A stretch of DNA of 64,000 nt from Candidatus Endolissoclinum faulkneri L2. Lineage in GTDB: Bacteria; Pseudomonadota; Alphaproteobacteria; Thalassobaculales; Thalassobaculaceae. This document shows, piece after piece, positions 19,768-29,343 of the stretch (its first letter is position 1; each line of letters begins with the position of its first letter). Below the pieces are notes generated by a model, which did not search any database, was not told the DNA's origin, and saw nothing but the letters and a program-made list of their open reading frames with translations. Location of the stretch: contig NC_019566.1 of NCBI RefSeq assembly GCF_000319385.1, positions 1,069,266 to 1,133,265 of the forward strand. The letters are read 5' to 3'. A program made the translations under genes and the position numbers.

Positions 19768-20853
19768 ATGATCTACGACTTTATTGCTAATAAGCTTCCT
19801 GTTATTAGTATATTAAGCTCTTTAAGTTTTCGCTTTAGTGCAGCACTGCTAACGGCATTATTTATTTCTTTTGTTTTTGGGCCAAAAGCAATACATTACT
19901 TAAAAAGTAATCAAGTGAATGGTCAGCCAATTCGTAATGATGGTCCAGAAAGCCACCCTATAACTAAAAAGGGTACGCCTACTATGGGCGGATTAGTCAT
20001 TTTAAGTGCACTAATAATCTCCACTGTATTATGGGCAAAGCCGTCGAATGTGTATGTTTGGACTACTTTATTTATTAACATTAGCTTCGGCATAATTGGA
20101 TTCTTCGACGATTGGCTAAAGATAAATAGAAAAAACATCAAAGGATTAAAAATTAAGTTGAAGTTGGCATGCCAATTCATTGTTGCTACAGTAGCAACAT
20201 TAGCTATCATTTCTACCGTTGAAAGAACAATAGCCTTTGGTATAATTGTACCATTATTTAATAATATTTTATTCAATCTAGACTGGTTTTTTATTCCATT
20301 TGCTATTTTTACGATGATCGGTACTGCAAACGCAGTAAATCTAACCGACGGTCTTGACGGGTTAGCTATCATGCCAATAATTATCATTGCTAGTGTATTT
20401 GCGTTGATATCTTATATTGCTAGTAATACATCACTCGCAAGCCATCTGCATATTTACCACTTACCAAATACTGGGGAAATGACAATTGTCTGCGGTGCGC
20501 TGATTGGAGCATGCTTAGGTTTTCTTTGGTTTAATGCTCCGCCAGCTACAGTATTCATGGGCGACACTGGATCATTATCGTTAGGAGCAACGCTTGGAGC
20601 AATAAGTATCATCACTAAGCAAGAATTGATGCTAGCTATCGTTGGTGGTCTATTCATAATGGAAACAATTTCAGTTGTCATGCAAGTCGCTTCTTTCAAA
20701 CTAACAGGCAAACGCATCTTCCGAATGTCCCCTTTACATCATCACTTTGAAAAAAAAGGCTGGCAAGAATCAACTATAGTGATCCGATTTTGGATTATCG
20801 CAATTGTTTTAGCTTTGATTGGTTTATCTACATTAAATTTTAGTTTGACGTAA
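19768..20853 (+). CDS. mraY: Phospho-MurNAc-pentapeptide translocase (lipid I synthase)
   Basis: MraY transfers phospho-MurNAc-pentapeptide to undecaprenyl phosphate to give lipid I at the inner membrane. The 361-residue protein is polytopic, about ten helices. Essential acidic residues are present: D114-D115 (FFDDWLK), D194 and D197 (NLTDGLDG), D266 (FMGDTGS), together with the HHH motif at 324-326 (SPLHHHFEKKG). The stop shares one base with the murD start (TAATG), so murD is coupled. All catalytic residues that I can check are intact, which contrasts with the lost division genes around it. Confidence 0.98.
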   Translation: MIYDFIANKLPVISILSSLSFRFSAALLTALFISFVFGPKAIHYLKSNQVNGQPIRNDGPESHPITKKGTPTMGGLVILSALIISTVLWAKPSNVYVWTTLFINISFGIIGFFDDWLKINRKNIKGLKIKLKLACQFIVATVATLAIISTVERTIAFGIIVPLFNNILFNLDWFFIPFAIFTMIGTANAVNLTDGLDGLAIMPIIIIASVFALISYIASNTSLASHLHIYHLPNTGEMTIVCGALIGACLGFLWFNAPPATVFMGDTGSLSLGATLGAISIITKQELMLAIVGGLFIMETISVVMQVASFKLTGKRIFRMSPLHHHFEKKGWQESTIVIRFWIIAIVLALIGLSTLNFSLT

Positions 20854-22229
20854 TGATAAAATTAGATTTCGCAAAAAATAAACGCTACGCTGTCATGGGA
20901 CTTGGAATATCTGGAATGCTAGCAGCTCGAGCATTAGCAGAAGCCGGTGCTGATGTTTTAGCTTGGGATAATGTAGATAATGCTCGCAATCACGTTAGTG
21001 GTATAGAAGGTGTGAAATTAGAAAATCTAGCCATCCGAGGACTTGACAAAGTCGATGCTTTAATTCTTTCCCCTGGCATCCCGCATACCTACCCAAAACC
21101 ACATCCAGTAGCTGCAGAAGCCAAGAGAAGAGGTTTACCCGTCATAGGTGACATCGAATTAATGCTGCGTGCTCTCCCTAATCGCAAAAGTGTAGTTATC
21201 ACGGGCACCAACGGCAAATCTACCACTACTGCCCTAATCGGCCACCTATTAGGCTCAATTGGATTAAGAGTTGAAATTGGCGGCAATATAGGACGTCCTG
21301 TATTAAATTTGAATGACCCAGGTCACGAGGGAATACTAGTACTAGAACTAAGTTCATACCAGCTTGAACTTACCCCATCAATTGCACCAACTATAGCGGT
21401 ATGGCTTAATATAAGTATTGATCACATAGAAAGGCACGGTAATTTGGCTGGCTATGTTGAAGCTAAAAAACGAATATTTGCTAACCAGCACGGCAATAGT
21501 ACAGCTATAGTAGTTGTCGATGATGAACCCTCTACTATAGTTGCTAATGCATTGCGCCAAAATGGGAATAATTTAATCGAGGTCTCTCAGAAGCGACAGA
21601 TTCTTGGTGGTATTTATGTTGATCAAGGCTTTCTAATTGATGCGCGATCAAACCAATCACACAAAATATTTGATCTTAACTGTGTTCAATCTTTACCCGG
21701 TGCACATAATAAACAAAACGCCGCAGCCGCAGCTGCCGCTTGCTTGGCCCTCGGCTTTAGTCGTGAAGTAATAGCAAAAGGCATTACTTCGTTTGCAGGA
21801 TTAGCACATCGTTTAGAATTAGTTGCGGTGTATGACAATGTCGCTTATGTAAATGATAGCAAAGCAACCAATGCTGCTGCTACAGCACAGGCTCTTAGTT
21901 ACTACAATACAATTTATTGGATTGTAGGTGGATGCGCTAAAGAGGGTGGTATTGAGCAACTAGCACCTTGGTTTAATCGAATTAAGCGTGCATATCTGAT
22001 TGGCGAAAGTGCTTGTGCTTTCTTACACCAAATCGGTAACGGTTGCCTTACTGTGTTATCATATACACTTGAAAGAGCAATACGCCAAGCACATGCCGAA
22101 GCATTGGAAGATAATATTGTGGGTGCGACGGTACTGCTATCACCAGCTGCAGCTAGCTTCGATCAGTTCCCTAATTTTGAAGTTCGCGGTGCGCAATTTA
22201 AAGCGTTAGTCCACACACTCACTTCCTGA
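20853..22229 (+). CDS. murD: UDP-MurNAc-L-alanine:D-glutamate ligase
   Basis: MurD adds D-glutamate to UDP-MurNAc-L-Ala. The 458-residue protein has the N-terminal Rossmann-like domain (YAVMGLGISGMLAAR), the ATP loop GTNGKSTTT (118 onward), the LELSSYQLE motif and the C-terminal AHRLELV and NDSKATNAAAT segments typical of MurD. It overlaps mraY by one base. In related bacteria ftsW follows directly; here 539 bp of noncoding DNA follow before murG. Confidence 0.97.
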   Translation: MIKLDFAKNKRYAVMGLGISGMLAARALAEAGADVLAWDNVDNARNHVSGIEGVKLENLAIRGLDKVDALILSPGIPHTYPKPHPVAAEAKRRGLPVIGDIELMLRALPNRKSVVITGTNGKSTTTALIGHLLGSIGLRVEIGGNIGRPVLNLNDPGHEGILVLELSSYQLELTPSIAPTIAVWLNISIDHIERHGNLAGYVEAKKRIFANQHGNSTAIVVVDDEPSTIVANALRQNGNNLIEVSQKRQILGGIYVDQGFLIDARSNQSHKIFDLNCVQSLPGAHNKQNAAAAAAACLALGFSREVIAKGITSFAGLAHRLELVAVYDNVAYVNDSKATNAAATAQALSYYNTIYWIVGGCAKEGGIEQLAPWFNRIKRAYLIGESACAFLHQIGNGCLTVLSYTLERAIRQAHAEALEDNIVGATVLLSPAAASFDQFPNFEVRGAQFKALVHTLTS

Positions 22230-22768
22230 CTATGAGGTCATCTGGTTATTATTGTAAGTCAATACTTATTAGATAACTTCCGTAAAAATTACGTTAGCTA
22301 CTATAGCTCTTGTTTACCTTAACAAAAAACCTATGCAAATTGGTATTATTTTTTTTGAAACTTTATTTTATACAGTCAGTCATTTGTTAAATAATTGGGC
22401 CATGTATAATAGCCATTTTTACCTATTGTAATATATCCTTTCATTGCTTCCTTTAAGCAAAGGAATAGTTTGGTATTCTAGTATAAATTTTCATTCTTAT
22501 GATTTTATAACCAATAGTTACATGCAACAAGTTTATTTTTCTATTTGTAAAATAACCTTTTGTGCTTATTATTCTGAATAATGAGAGAACCTTTAATCTC
22601 AAACAAAAATAAAATAAATTAATCTTAAAATATCATAAATTATGAAAGATAATTACAATTAGGTATACTCTGTCGGCCGTAGAACAATGATACAAATTCT
22701 TTCCTTGGTTATTATCATGACACACTATCTGATAAATGCTATTTTAGCAAAGGCTAGGAAATAATAGC
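22230..22768. other. Gap where ftsW is expected
   Basis: ftsW (about 1.1 kb) normally lies between murD and murG. The 539 bp here are AT-rich with stops in every frame and no run of hydrophobic codons that would suggest a SEDS-protein remnant. Close to murG there is a TATACT hexamer (about 22663) that may contribute a new promoter, though the -35 is unclear. Confidence 0.65.
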
Positions 22769-23872
22769 GTGATCGACAGGCGTACTATTGTATTAGCTTC
22801 TGGAGGCACTGCTGGGCATATCTATCCAACCAAGGCCTTGGCTGAATTATTAGTTGCAAGCGGTTACCGAGTAGTCTTAATCACTGACACTCGTGGCTAC
22901 TATTTCAAAGAATCATTTGCTAATATTGAGGTGTATAAGATCAGAGCATACGGCATTGCCAAACTCAGCATTATTCAAAAAATTAAAGGTGTAACTAAAC
23001 TCCTTTTTGGATATTTAGATGCTTGTCGGTTAATAGATGAATTAAATCCTACCGCACTATTTAGCTTTGGAGGATATGCCTGTGTACCGACAGTACTTGC
23101 AGCAAGTTGCCGCGGTATTCCTATTATTCTTCACGAACAAAACGCCGTAGCTGGCAGAAGTAATCAGCTATTAGCTAAAAAAGCTTCAATTATAGCTACT
23201 AGTTTTGAGCAAATCGAAAAAATTCACAAACAAGATCAATATAAGATTATACTAGTTGGCAATCCAGTACGTGCAGAGATTAAAGCTATGCGGACAATAG
23301 ATCCGCCACCGCTAACACCAGATGGCCCATGCAAAATTCTAGTAACTGGAGGTAGCCAAGGTGCTAGCTTCTTTGCTACACTGATTCCAGCTGCCATTGC
23401 TCTGATACCAAAGCGAATTAGCTCTCGATTACACATAGCTCAACAGGCTAGGTTAAACGAGATTAAGCAAATAATAGCTGCTTATCGTGCGATAGGTATT
23501 GATGCCGATGTAAGACAATTCTTCAATGATATGCCAGAGCGTCTTCGCGCAGCACACTTAATGATTTGTCGCTCTGGTGCTTCCACATTAGCAGAAAATA
23601 CAGTCGTTGGTCGACCAGCGCTGTTAGTACCATACCCTAACGCAGTTGATGATCATCAAACAGCCAATGCTCGCGCTATAGAAGCAGCAGAAGGTGGTAT
23701 ACTTTTACCTCAAGCTAATCTTACGCCAGCATATCTCGCTAAATTACTCACAGATTTGTTTAGTAACACTAAACGGTTATCCTATATGACTTCTGCTGCT
23801 CGCGCTTATGGCCGACCAAACGCAGTGGAGGATCTTGCAAACACTATTTATCTATTGCGAGATCTTAGCTAA
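22769..23872 (+). CDS. murG: Undecaprenyldiphospho-MurNAc-pentapeptide GlcNAc transferase (lipid II synthase)
   Basis: MurG is the membrane-associated GT-B glycosyltransferase that converts lipid I to lipid II. Signature segments are GGTAGHIYP (12-20), FGGYACVP, LHEQNAVAGRSN, VTGGSQGA and the donor-binding RSGASTLAE followed by PYPNAVDDHQTANA. At 367 residues it is complete. Translation starts at GTG with AGGA about 11 bases upstream. It leads the second half of the cluster: murC begins 64 bp downstream. Because ftsW upstream is gone, murG may now need its own promoter. Confidence 0.97.
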   Translation: MIDRRTIVLASGGTAGHIYPTKALAELLVASGYRVVLITDTRGYYFKESFANIEVYKIRAYGIAKLSIIQKIKGVTKLLFGYLDACRLIDELNPTALFSFGGYACVPTVLAASCRGIPIILHEQNAVAGRSNQLLAKKASIIATSFEQIEKIHKQDQYKIILVGNPVRAEIKAMRTIDPPPLTPDGPCKILVTGGSQGASFFATLIPAAIALIPKRISSRLHIAQQARLNEIKQIIAAYRAIGIDADVRQFFNDMPERLRAAHLMICRSGASTLAENTVVGRPALLVPYPNAVDDHQTANARAIEAAEGGILLPQANLTPAYLAKLLTDLFSNTKRLSYMTSAARAYGRPNAVEDLANTIYLLRDLS

Positions 23873-23936
23873 GAATGCGGCAAAATCAATACCAAGACAA
23901 TCATCAGCATCCAGTATATTAACAAAACATCATCGC

Positions 23937-25352
23937 ATGAGCATTATCCCCTTTACAATAGGCATTATACATTTCATCGGTATTGGGGGGATAGGCATGA
24001 GCAGTATCGCTGAAATCCTGCATAGCCTTAATTATCATGTGCAAGGCAGTGATATTGCCCAAAATATCAATACAAAGCGACTTGAGCAACTTGGCATTAG
24101 GATATTTATAGGACATTCTGGAAATAATATAATTAAGGCTTCCGTTGTGGTTATTTCCAGCGCTATCAAGATGGATAATCCAGAGTTGATTGCAGCTCGT
24201 GAAAGAATAACACCAGTGGTACATCGCACGGATATGCTAAAGGAACTAATGCGCCTAAAGAGATCTATCGTCGTCTCTGGAACTCATGGCAAGACGACGA
24301 CAACCTCTATAGTTTCAGCAGTATTAAATAGCGGTAAAATTGACCCTACGATAATTAATGGGGGTATTATAAATGATTATGGAAGCAACGCTCACCTTGG
24401 AAAGAGCGAATGGATGGTAATAGAGAGCGACGAAAGCGATGGTAGTTTTACGAAACTACAAGCGACAATTGCAATAGTAACCAATATTGACCATGAACAC
24501 CTAGACTTCCACGGTTCCTTAGATAACCTAAAGCAAGCATTTGAAATTTTTGTGCGAAATATATCATTCTATGGCTTCGCTGTACTCTGCCTAGACAATC
24601 AAACAGTTGAGAGTATAATTCCACGAGTATTAGATAGAAGGATCATTACTTATGGATTTAATACGCAGGCAGATATTCGCGCCATTGATGTGAATACAAT
24701 CTCAAAGGGAGTAAACTTTACCGCAATAATTACCGATCGTATGCGCAAAAAAACAAGGAGCATAGATAACATATTTTTTCCAATGTACGGCCGACATAAC
24801 GTCCAAAATGCACTAGCTTCTATTGCTGTAGCTACTAATCTTGGCATTGATGACAATCAAGTGCGCAACGCATTGAAAAAATTCACGGGTGTGCAACGTA
24901 GATTCACCAAAATAGGTGAATCTGGTGGCATAAAAGTGATTGACGATTATGCGCACCATCCAGCAGAAATTGCTGCTTTGTTATCTGCTATTCGGGAGAT
25001 AACTAGAGAAAATCAGATCGTCGCAGTCGTACAACCACATCGCTATACTCGTTTACGTGACCTATTTGAAGATTTCTGTTGTTGTTTTAGGGCAGCTGAC
25101 CTTGTAATTGTCTCTGAGGTTTATGCTGCGGGCGAAACAAGTATAACAGGCATTAGTCGAGATGCTCTGGTATCTGGCTTACGAGCACATGGCCAGCAGA
25201 AGGTAATGCCCTTAATCAATCCCATAGAACTTGCTGGTATGGTGGTTAATTTTTGCGAGAAAGGTGATATAGTAATTTGTCTTGGGGCTGGTAGCATTAC
25301 TGAATGGGCCCATAACTTACCAGCTCAAATTGATCGCATTATCAGCAAATGA
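23937..25352 (+). CDS. murC: UDP-MurNAc:L-alanine ligase
   Basis: MurC adds L-alanine to UDP-MurNAc, the first amino acid of the stem peptide. The typical N-terminus PFTIGIIHFIGIGGIGMS starts at residue 5 when the ATG at 23937 is used (471 residues). The frame stays open back into murG (to 23808), but that extension is unrelated to the family, so I reject it. The ATP loop is GTHGKTTTT (115-123); ESDESDGSF, NIDHEHLDFHG and DDYAHHPAEI are the other MurC hallmarks. No clear Shine-Dalgarno is visible. murB follows after 124 bp. Confidence 0.96.
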   Translation: MSIIPFTIGIIHFIGIGGIGMSSIAEILHSLNYHVQGSDIAQNINTKRLEQLGIRIFIGHSGNNIIKASVVVISSAIKMDNPELIAARERITPVVHRTDMLKELMRLKRSIVVSGTHGKTTTTSIVSAVLNSGKIDPTIINGGIINDYGSNAHLGKSEWMVIESDESDGSFTKLQATIAIVTNIDHEHLDFHGSLDNLKQAFEIFVRNISFYGFAVLCLDNQTVESIIPRVLDRRIITYGFNTQADIRAIDVNTISKGVNFTAIITDRMRKKTRSIDNIFFPMYGRHNVQNALASIAVATNLGIDDNQVRNALKKFTGVQRRFTKIGESGGIKVIDDYAHHPAEIAALLSAIREITRENQIVAVVQPHRYTRLRDLFEDFCCCFRAADLVIVSEVYAAGETSITGISRDALVSGLRAHGQQKVMPLINPIELAGMVVNFCEKGDIVICLGAGSITEWAHNLPAQIDRIISK

Positions 25353-25476
25353 TCTATCCTAATAATGAATCAACACAGTATAATATAGTAATCTAATGCT
25401 ATATTAATTACCTAGCTTATCTGGCAAATTTATTATAAAGTAATTACATTCGATTAAACCACTACTGTAAGTAGCA

Positions 25477-26397
25477 ATGAATAAACTTATCGATCAACTG
25501 CCTAAAGTACGCGGCCAATATTATGGGGACACTTCGCTCGCACCATTAACATGGTTTAAGGTTGGCGGCCCCGCCGAAGTTTTATACTATCCTGCTGATG
25601 AAAAAGATTTGATCTGTTTTCTTGCTAATAAGCCCAATGGCGTGCCAGTAACAGTGATTGGACTCGGTTCTAATCTATTGGTTCGTTCCGGCGGATTAGA
25701 CGGTGTAGTAATTCGTTTACGCAAACCATTTGCCAAGATAACAATTAATGACGACAAGATAATCGCTGGAGCAGGCGCTTTAGATGTGACAGTCGCTGCT
25801 AAAGCACAAAAAGCTGGATTGGGTGGATTAGAATTCTTATCAGGCATTCCCGGATCTATAGGTGGTGCACTGCGAATGAATGCTGGCGCTTATGGTAAAG
25901 AAGTATGCGATGCATTAATATCAGCACAAGTCTTAGATCCTGTTGGCAATGTTTATATTATTTCTTCTGAAGATATGGGCTTTTCATATCGTAACAGCAA
26001 GTTACCAGTGGATTGGATTGTCATACAAGCAACTTTTCAGGCAAAGCCCGGGGTGGAAGCAAAAAATATTGCTAAAAGGATGCGCAAAATTCAAAGTGTG
26101 CGTAACAGTACTCAGCCATACCACGCACGCACATGCGGTTCTACCTTTACTAATCCATCAGGGGATAAAGCGTGGAATTTGATTAATAAAGCTGGCTGCT
26201 GCGGTTTACGCATAGGCAACGCCATGGTATCAGAATTACACTGTAATTTTTTGCTTAATATTGGAAACGCTACCTCAGATGATATCGAACGTCTGGGGGA
26301 AGAAGTTCGTTTTCGGGTTAAAGAAACTAGCGGTTTTGAACTAGATTGGGAAATTCACAGAATCGGTAAAATAGTAAATGTAAGGGAAGAAACATGA
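25477..26397 (+). CDS. murB: UDP-N-acetylenolpyruvoylglucosamine reductase
   Basis: MurB reduces UDP-GlcNAc-enolpyruvate to UDP-MurNAc with NADPH, using FAD. The 306-residue short-type (type II) protein shows FKVGGPAE (27-34), GLGSNLLVRSGG, SGIPGSIGGALRMNAGAYG, SYRNSKLP and the catalytic serine segment RTCGSTFTNP. Toward the C-terminus the sequence RIGNAMVSELHCNF holds the catalytic glutamate; cysteine replaces the usual alanine after the histidine, a mild change. The ddl start overlaps the stop by four bases (ATGA). MurA, which makes its substrate, is not in this window. Confidence 0.96.
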   Translation: MNKLIDQLPKVRGQYYGDTSLAPLTWFKVGGPAEVLYYPADEKDLICFLANKPNGVPVTVIGLGSNLLVRSGGLDGVVIRLRKPFAKITINDDKIIAGAGALDVTVAAKAQKAGLGGLEFLSGIPGSIGGALRMNAGAYGKEVCDALISAQVLDPVGNVYIISSEDMGFSYRNSKLPVDWIVIQATFQAKPGVEAKNIAKRMRKIQSVRNSTQPYHARTCGSTFTNPSGDKAWNLINKAGCCGLRIGNAMVSELHCNFLLNIGNATSDDIERLGEEVRFRVKETSGFELDWEIHRIGKIVNVREET

Positions 26398-27314
26398 GTC
26401 ATGCAAATAATCACATAGCTGTTCTAAGAAATAGCTCTTCTCCAGAGGGAGCAGTATCTTTATCGTCTGCTCGAGAATGTGCTAAGGCCCTACGCCAAAC
26501 AGGATTTCAGGTAAGTGAAATTGACATCGATTGTAACATAGCTTCTAAACTAAAAGCAATACAACCAAATGTGTGCTTTAACGCTTTGCATGGGCCAGTT
26601 GGCGAAGATGGTACAATTCAAGGCTTACTAAACATATTGGGCATCCCATACACTCACTCTGGCGTACTTGCTTCCGCTATAGCAATGAATAAGGCAATAG
26701 CAAAAAATATATTTTTTAGTAGAGGGTTACGTTGTCCTATTGGTAAAGTAGTTACACCTATTTCTTTTAAAACTAGGCAACCGATAGAACCTCCCTATGT
26801 AATAAAACCGGTTAACCAAGGTTCCAGTGTCGGTATTTGTGTTATTAAAAAAGGCGATGATCACCAACCAATCTGGAGTGAATGGAATTTCGGTAATCAA
26901 GTTTTAGTAGAAGAATTTATTGAAGGCCGTGAGTTAACTGTCGCTATTTTTGACGGTAATCCGCTAGAAATTACTGAAATAATCTCCTCGAATATGTTTT
27001 ACGATTATGAAGCTAAATATGTTAAAAAAGAATCTCGCCATGTTATACCAGCTCAAATACCTTTGTCAATTCGTAATGAAGCAATCAGTATGGCTCTCCA
27101 AGCACACGAGGCGATTGGCTGCCGTGGCATTAGCCGATGCGATTTTCGTTATGACGACACTAAATCAAATTCTGGTACCTTGTACCTTCTAGAATTAAAC
27201 ACACAACCAGGCATGACACCAACGTCACTTCTAGCAGAGCAAGCAGCTTTTCGTGGAATATCTTTTACAGAAATAGTCACCCGCATGGTAAGTAACGCCC
27301 AATGTGACTATTAA
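26394..27314 (+). CDS. ddl: D-alanine--D-alanine ligase
   Basis: Ddl is the ATP-grasp enzyme that makes D-Ala-D-Ala for MurF. At 306 residues it corresponds to the DdlB form found in dcw clusters. Visible are ALHGPVGEDGTIQG near the N-terminus, GIPYTHSG, VIKPVNQGSSVGI in the ATP-grasp domain, and LELNTQPGMT, which carries the metal- and substrate-binding residues. It overlaps murB by four bases. This is the last peptidoglycan gene of the cluster; ftsQ, ftsA and ftsZ should follow but do not. Two hairpins at 27425-27451 and 27600-27625 could end the transcript. Confidence 0.97.
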   Translation: MSHANNHIAVLRNSSSPEGAVSLSSARECAKALRQTGFQVSEIDIDCNIASKLKAIQPNVCFNALHGPVGEDGTIQGLLNILGIPYTHSGVLASAIAMNKAIAKNIFFSRGLRCPIGKVVTPISFKTRQPIEPPYVIKPVNQGSSVGICVIKKGDDHQPIWSEWNFGNQVLVEEFIEGRELTVAIFDGNPLEITEIISSNMFYDYEAKYVKKESRHVIPAQIPLSIRNEAISMALQAHEAIGCRGISRCDFRYDDTKSNSGTLYLLELNTQPGMTPTSLLAEQAAFRGISFTEIVTRMVSNAQCDY

Positions 27315-27424
27315 TAAGAAGATCTGTTAATTAATATATATCACGTTACAAACTTACAAACAATTCACAATGAATATTTTTATGACTTATTCACCCATTA
27401 TTATTTTTAATTAATTAGTTCGGA

Positions 27425-27451
27425 TTATTATCCTCCTAGAGAGGATAATAA
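27425..27451 (+). terminator. Hairpin downstream of ddl, 11-bp stem
   Basis: Arms 27425-27435 and 27441-27451 are perfect reverse complements with a CTAGA loop, 110 bp after the ddl stop. There is no long T-run, so termination is inferred from position only. Confidence 0.4.
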
Positions 27452-27599
27452 ATTAGAGTATTATGCCAGGCTATTACACTTGAAAAAAGTGATTAGCAAT
27501 AATTTATTGATATTGTTAGTATTCGCTTTGGCTATAAAATAATATAGTAATTTTATTAAGAATAATGGGCATATCTACTAGATATCACTCCTACAAAAC

Positions 27600-27625
27600 A
27601 CCCAAAGTAATAGGTTACTTTGGGT
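27600..27625 (+). terminator. Second hairpin downstream of ddl, 11-bp stem
   Basis: The stem ACCCAAAGTAA / TTACTTTGGGT has a TAGG tetraloop. It lies 285 bp after ddl and is followed by a run of A, so as a terminator it would fit the minus strand better. Its role is uncertain. Confidence 0.35.
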
Positions 27626-28011
27626 AAAAATACGCATGAGAGTAATGCTTATTACAATATACTAAGTAATTTTATACATCAATCCGAGTATGATGCTAAA
27701 ATAAGTTGTTTTTCTTTAAGAAATTCGAAGCATTAAAAAATAGTTTAATTTATATATTATTACCTATAATAGCATGTTAAGAATGTAAATATTATAATAC
27801 TTAAAGATATATTTCATAATTTTCTGTTATACATATAAAATTGATAAACTATTCACGTAAATTAGGGTCATTTACTCTGCAGTATTGCATATACACGCAA
27901 TATTATATTCTTTTATTTTCAATATTAAATACTAATAAGATTAGTACACATGATTTATGAGATTTTTAAAAAAAAATTTATAAAAACTGAAATTTAACAT
28001 CTGACTTTGTA

Positions 28012-28058
28012 TTTTAACTAATAATTATTTTTGTTATAAAAATAATTATTAGTTAAAA
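28012..28058. repeat. Perfect inverted repeat, 21-bp stem, 5-base loop
   Basis: Arms 28012-28032 and 28038-28058 are exact reverse complements around GTTAT. It lies 0.7 kb after ddl and 1.3 kb before lpxC, within the gap left by ftsQAZ. No gene is close enough for a simple terminator role. Confidence 0.85.
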
Positions 28059-29333
28059 GTAGCTAAAAAAAATCATCTGACTCAAAGTGTAGTTTTTCTA
28101 TTTTAGGATAAGATTTTATTCTTGCGTTTTTAGTGATAAAATCTTAGCAAATAAATATCCCAAGAAATTTGTTGTAATTTTCTTATGCTATTTTAACAGA
28201 CTATACGCATATATATAATATTTTTTATTAAAAAAACAAAATTGTTTAATTAAAATAAATTAAAGAATATTACATTTAATGTAATATCAATTTACTTTAC
28301 TTTTATAGTTAAATGAATTGAATAGTAACAATTACAGAAATATTATTAAATAATAAATGTACTTTACTACCGTTATTAGACTAATAAATATTTTATTATA
28401 ATAAATCGTGAATGTTATTAATTTTGTGGCCTTATTATTATAGTTAATTAATAAACCATCATACTTTAAAGAAATAAATATTTATAAAAATACCCGATTT
28501 GCTTAAATCAATCTTCATACTAGACCATCAAAGGTAAACATTGTTACATTAATAATGTTTTATGTTTATTATTTTTATTATATAAAAAATCGATAGAGTA
28601 AATACTACTAGTAATAGATTACTTTCCCAAATGATTGAGTAAAGATTTACTTGTTTTTAAAAACTATGCTTATCCCATAGAATAAAGCAATAAGCTTATT
28701 ATTTGTGGGAATAAAAATCACAAAAATCTTATTTAACTTTGATCAAATTATATTATATAATATTTGATATATAAATAAGTTTTGTATATTTTTCTCCTAG
28801 TAATCTCTTGTTAACTAAAATTTTGACTGCTATTTTAGATCTTATCTAATCACTACTTAAAACAATCTAACTTATTAATGCGCTCGCCGTAAATATTTTC
28901 TTATATAAGAAAAAATTCTTAATGATCTACTAAACCACTTAATCAAAGATTTGGAGCTAAAGTTTTATCAAATTAATTATGATTAACTTATCTCCACTGA
29001 TTAATATTGATCTTAAATTAACACAAAGAATTGCCTATTAGCAAGAATAATAAAGTTATTTAACTATAACTATCAGGCACTACTTAACTCAATCAAATTC
29101 TATTTTTGTATAATTATACCAAAAATAAAAAAATATGTGATGCAAGCAAACTTATTTAACTCGATAAATTAAGTAAATATTTTTTATACATTCTATCGGT
29201 AATCAACATAATTTTTATTAATAATTTATAACAAAAAATGAATTTATCATCTTTAGTGAAATGTATTTTATCCATTATAGTTTTTGCTCTGCTTCATGTG
29301 AAGATATACCATAAACACAAAATAATTGATATT

Positions 29334-29338
29334 GGGAG
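29334..29338 (+). promoter_or_regulatory. lpxC: Shine-Dalgarno GGGAG that fixes the lpxC start
   Basis: GGGAG lies 5 bases before the ATG at 29344. It would fall inside the coding region if translation began at the in-frame TTG at 29326, so the ATG is the better start. Confidence 0.7.
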
Positions 29339-29343
29339 TGACA

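Larger units (their letters stand above)
27315..29343. other. 2-kb gap where ftsQ, ftsA and ftsZ are expected
   Basis: In alphaproteobacteria ddl is followed by ftsQ, ftsA and ftsZ and then lpxC. Here about 2.0 kb of strongly AT-rich DNA joins ddl to lpxC. I find no FtsZ tubulin signature (GGGTGTG), no actin-type FtsA motif and no POTRA-like frame on either strand. The gap contains several hairpins, including the perfect 21-bp stem at 28012-28058 and an 11-bp stem at 28109-28146. The last 80 bases should contain the lpxC promoter. Confidence 0.7.

Noticed and set aside
23808-23936. N-terminal extension of murC overlapping murG
   Set aside because: It is a shadow of the murG 3' end; MurC homologues begin at the MSIIPF methionine.
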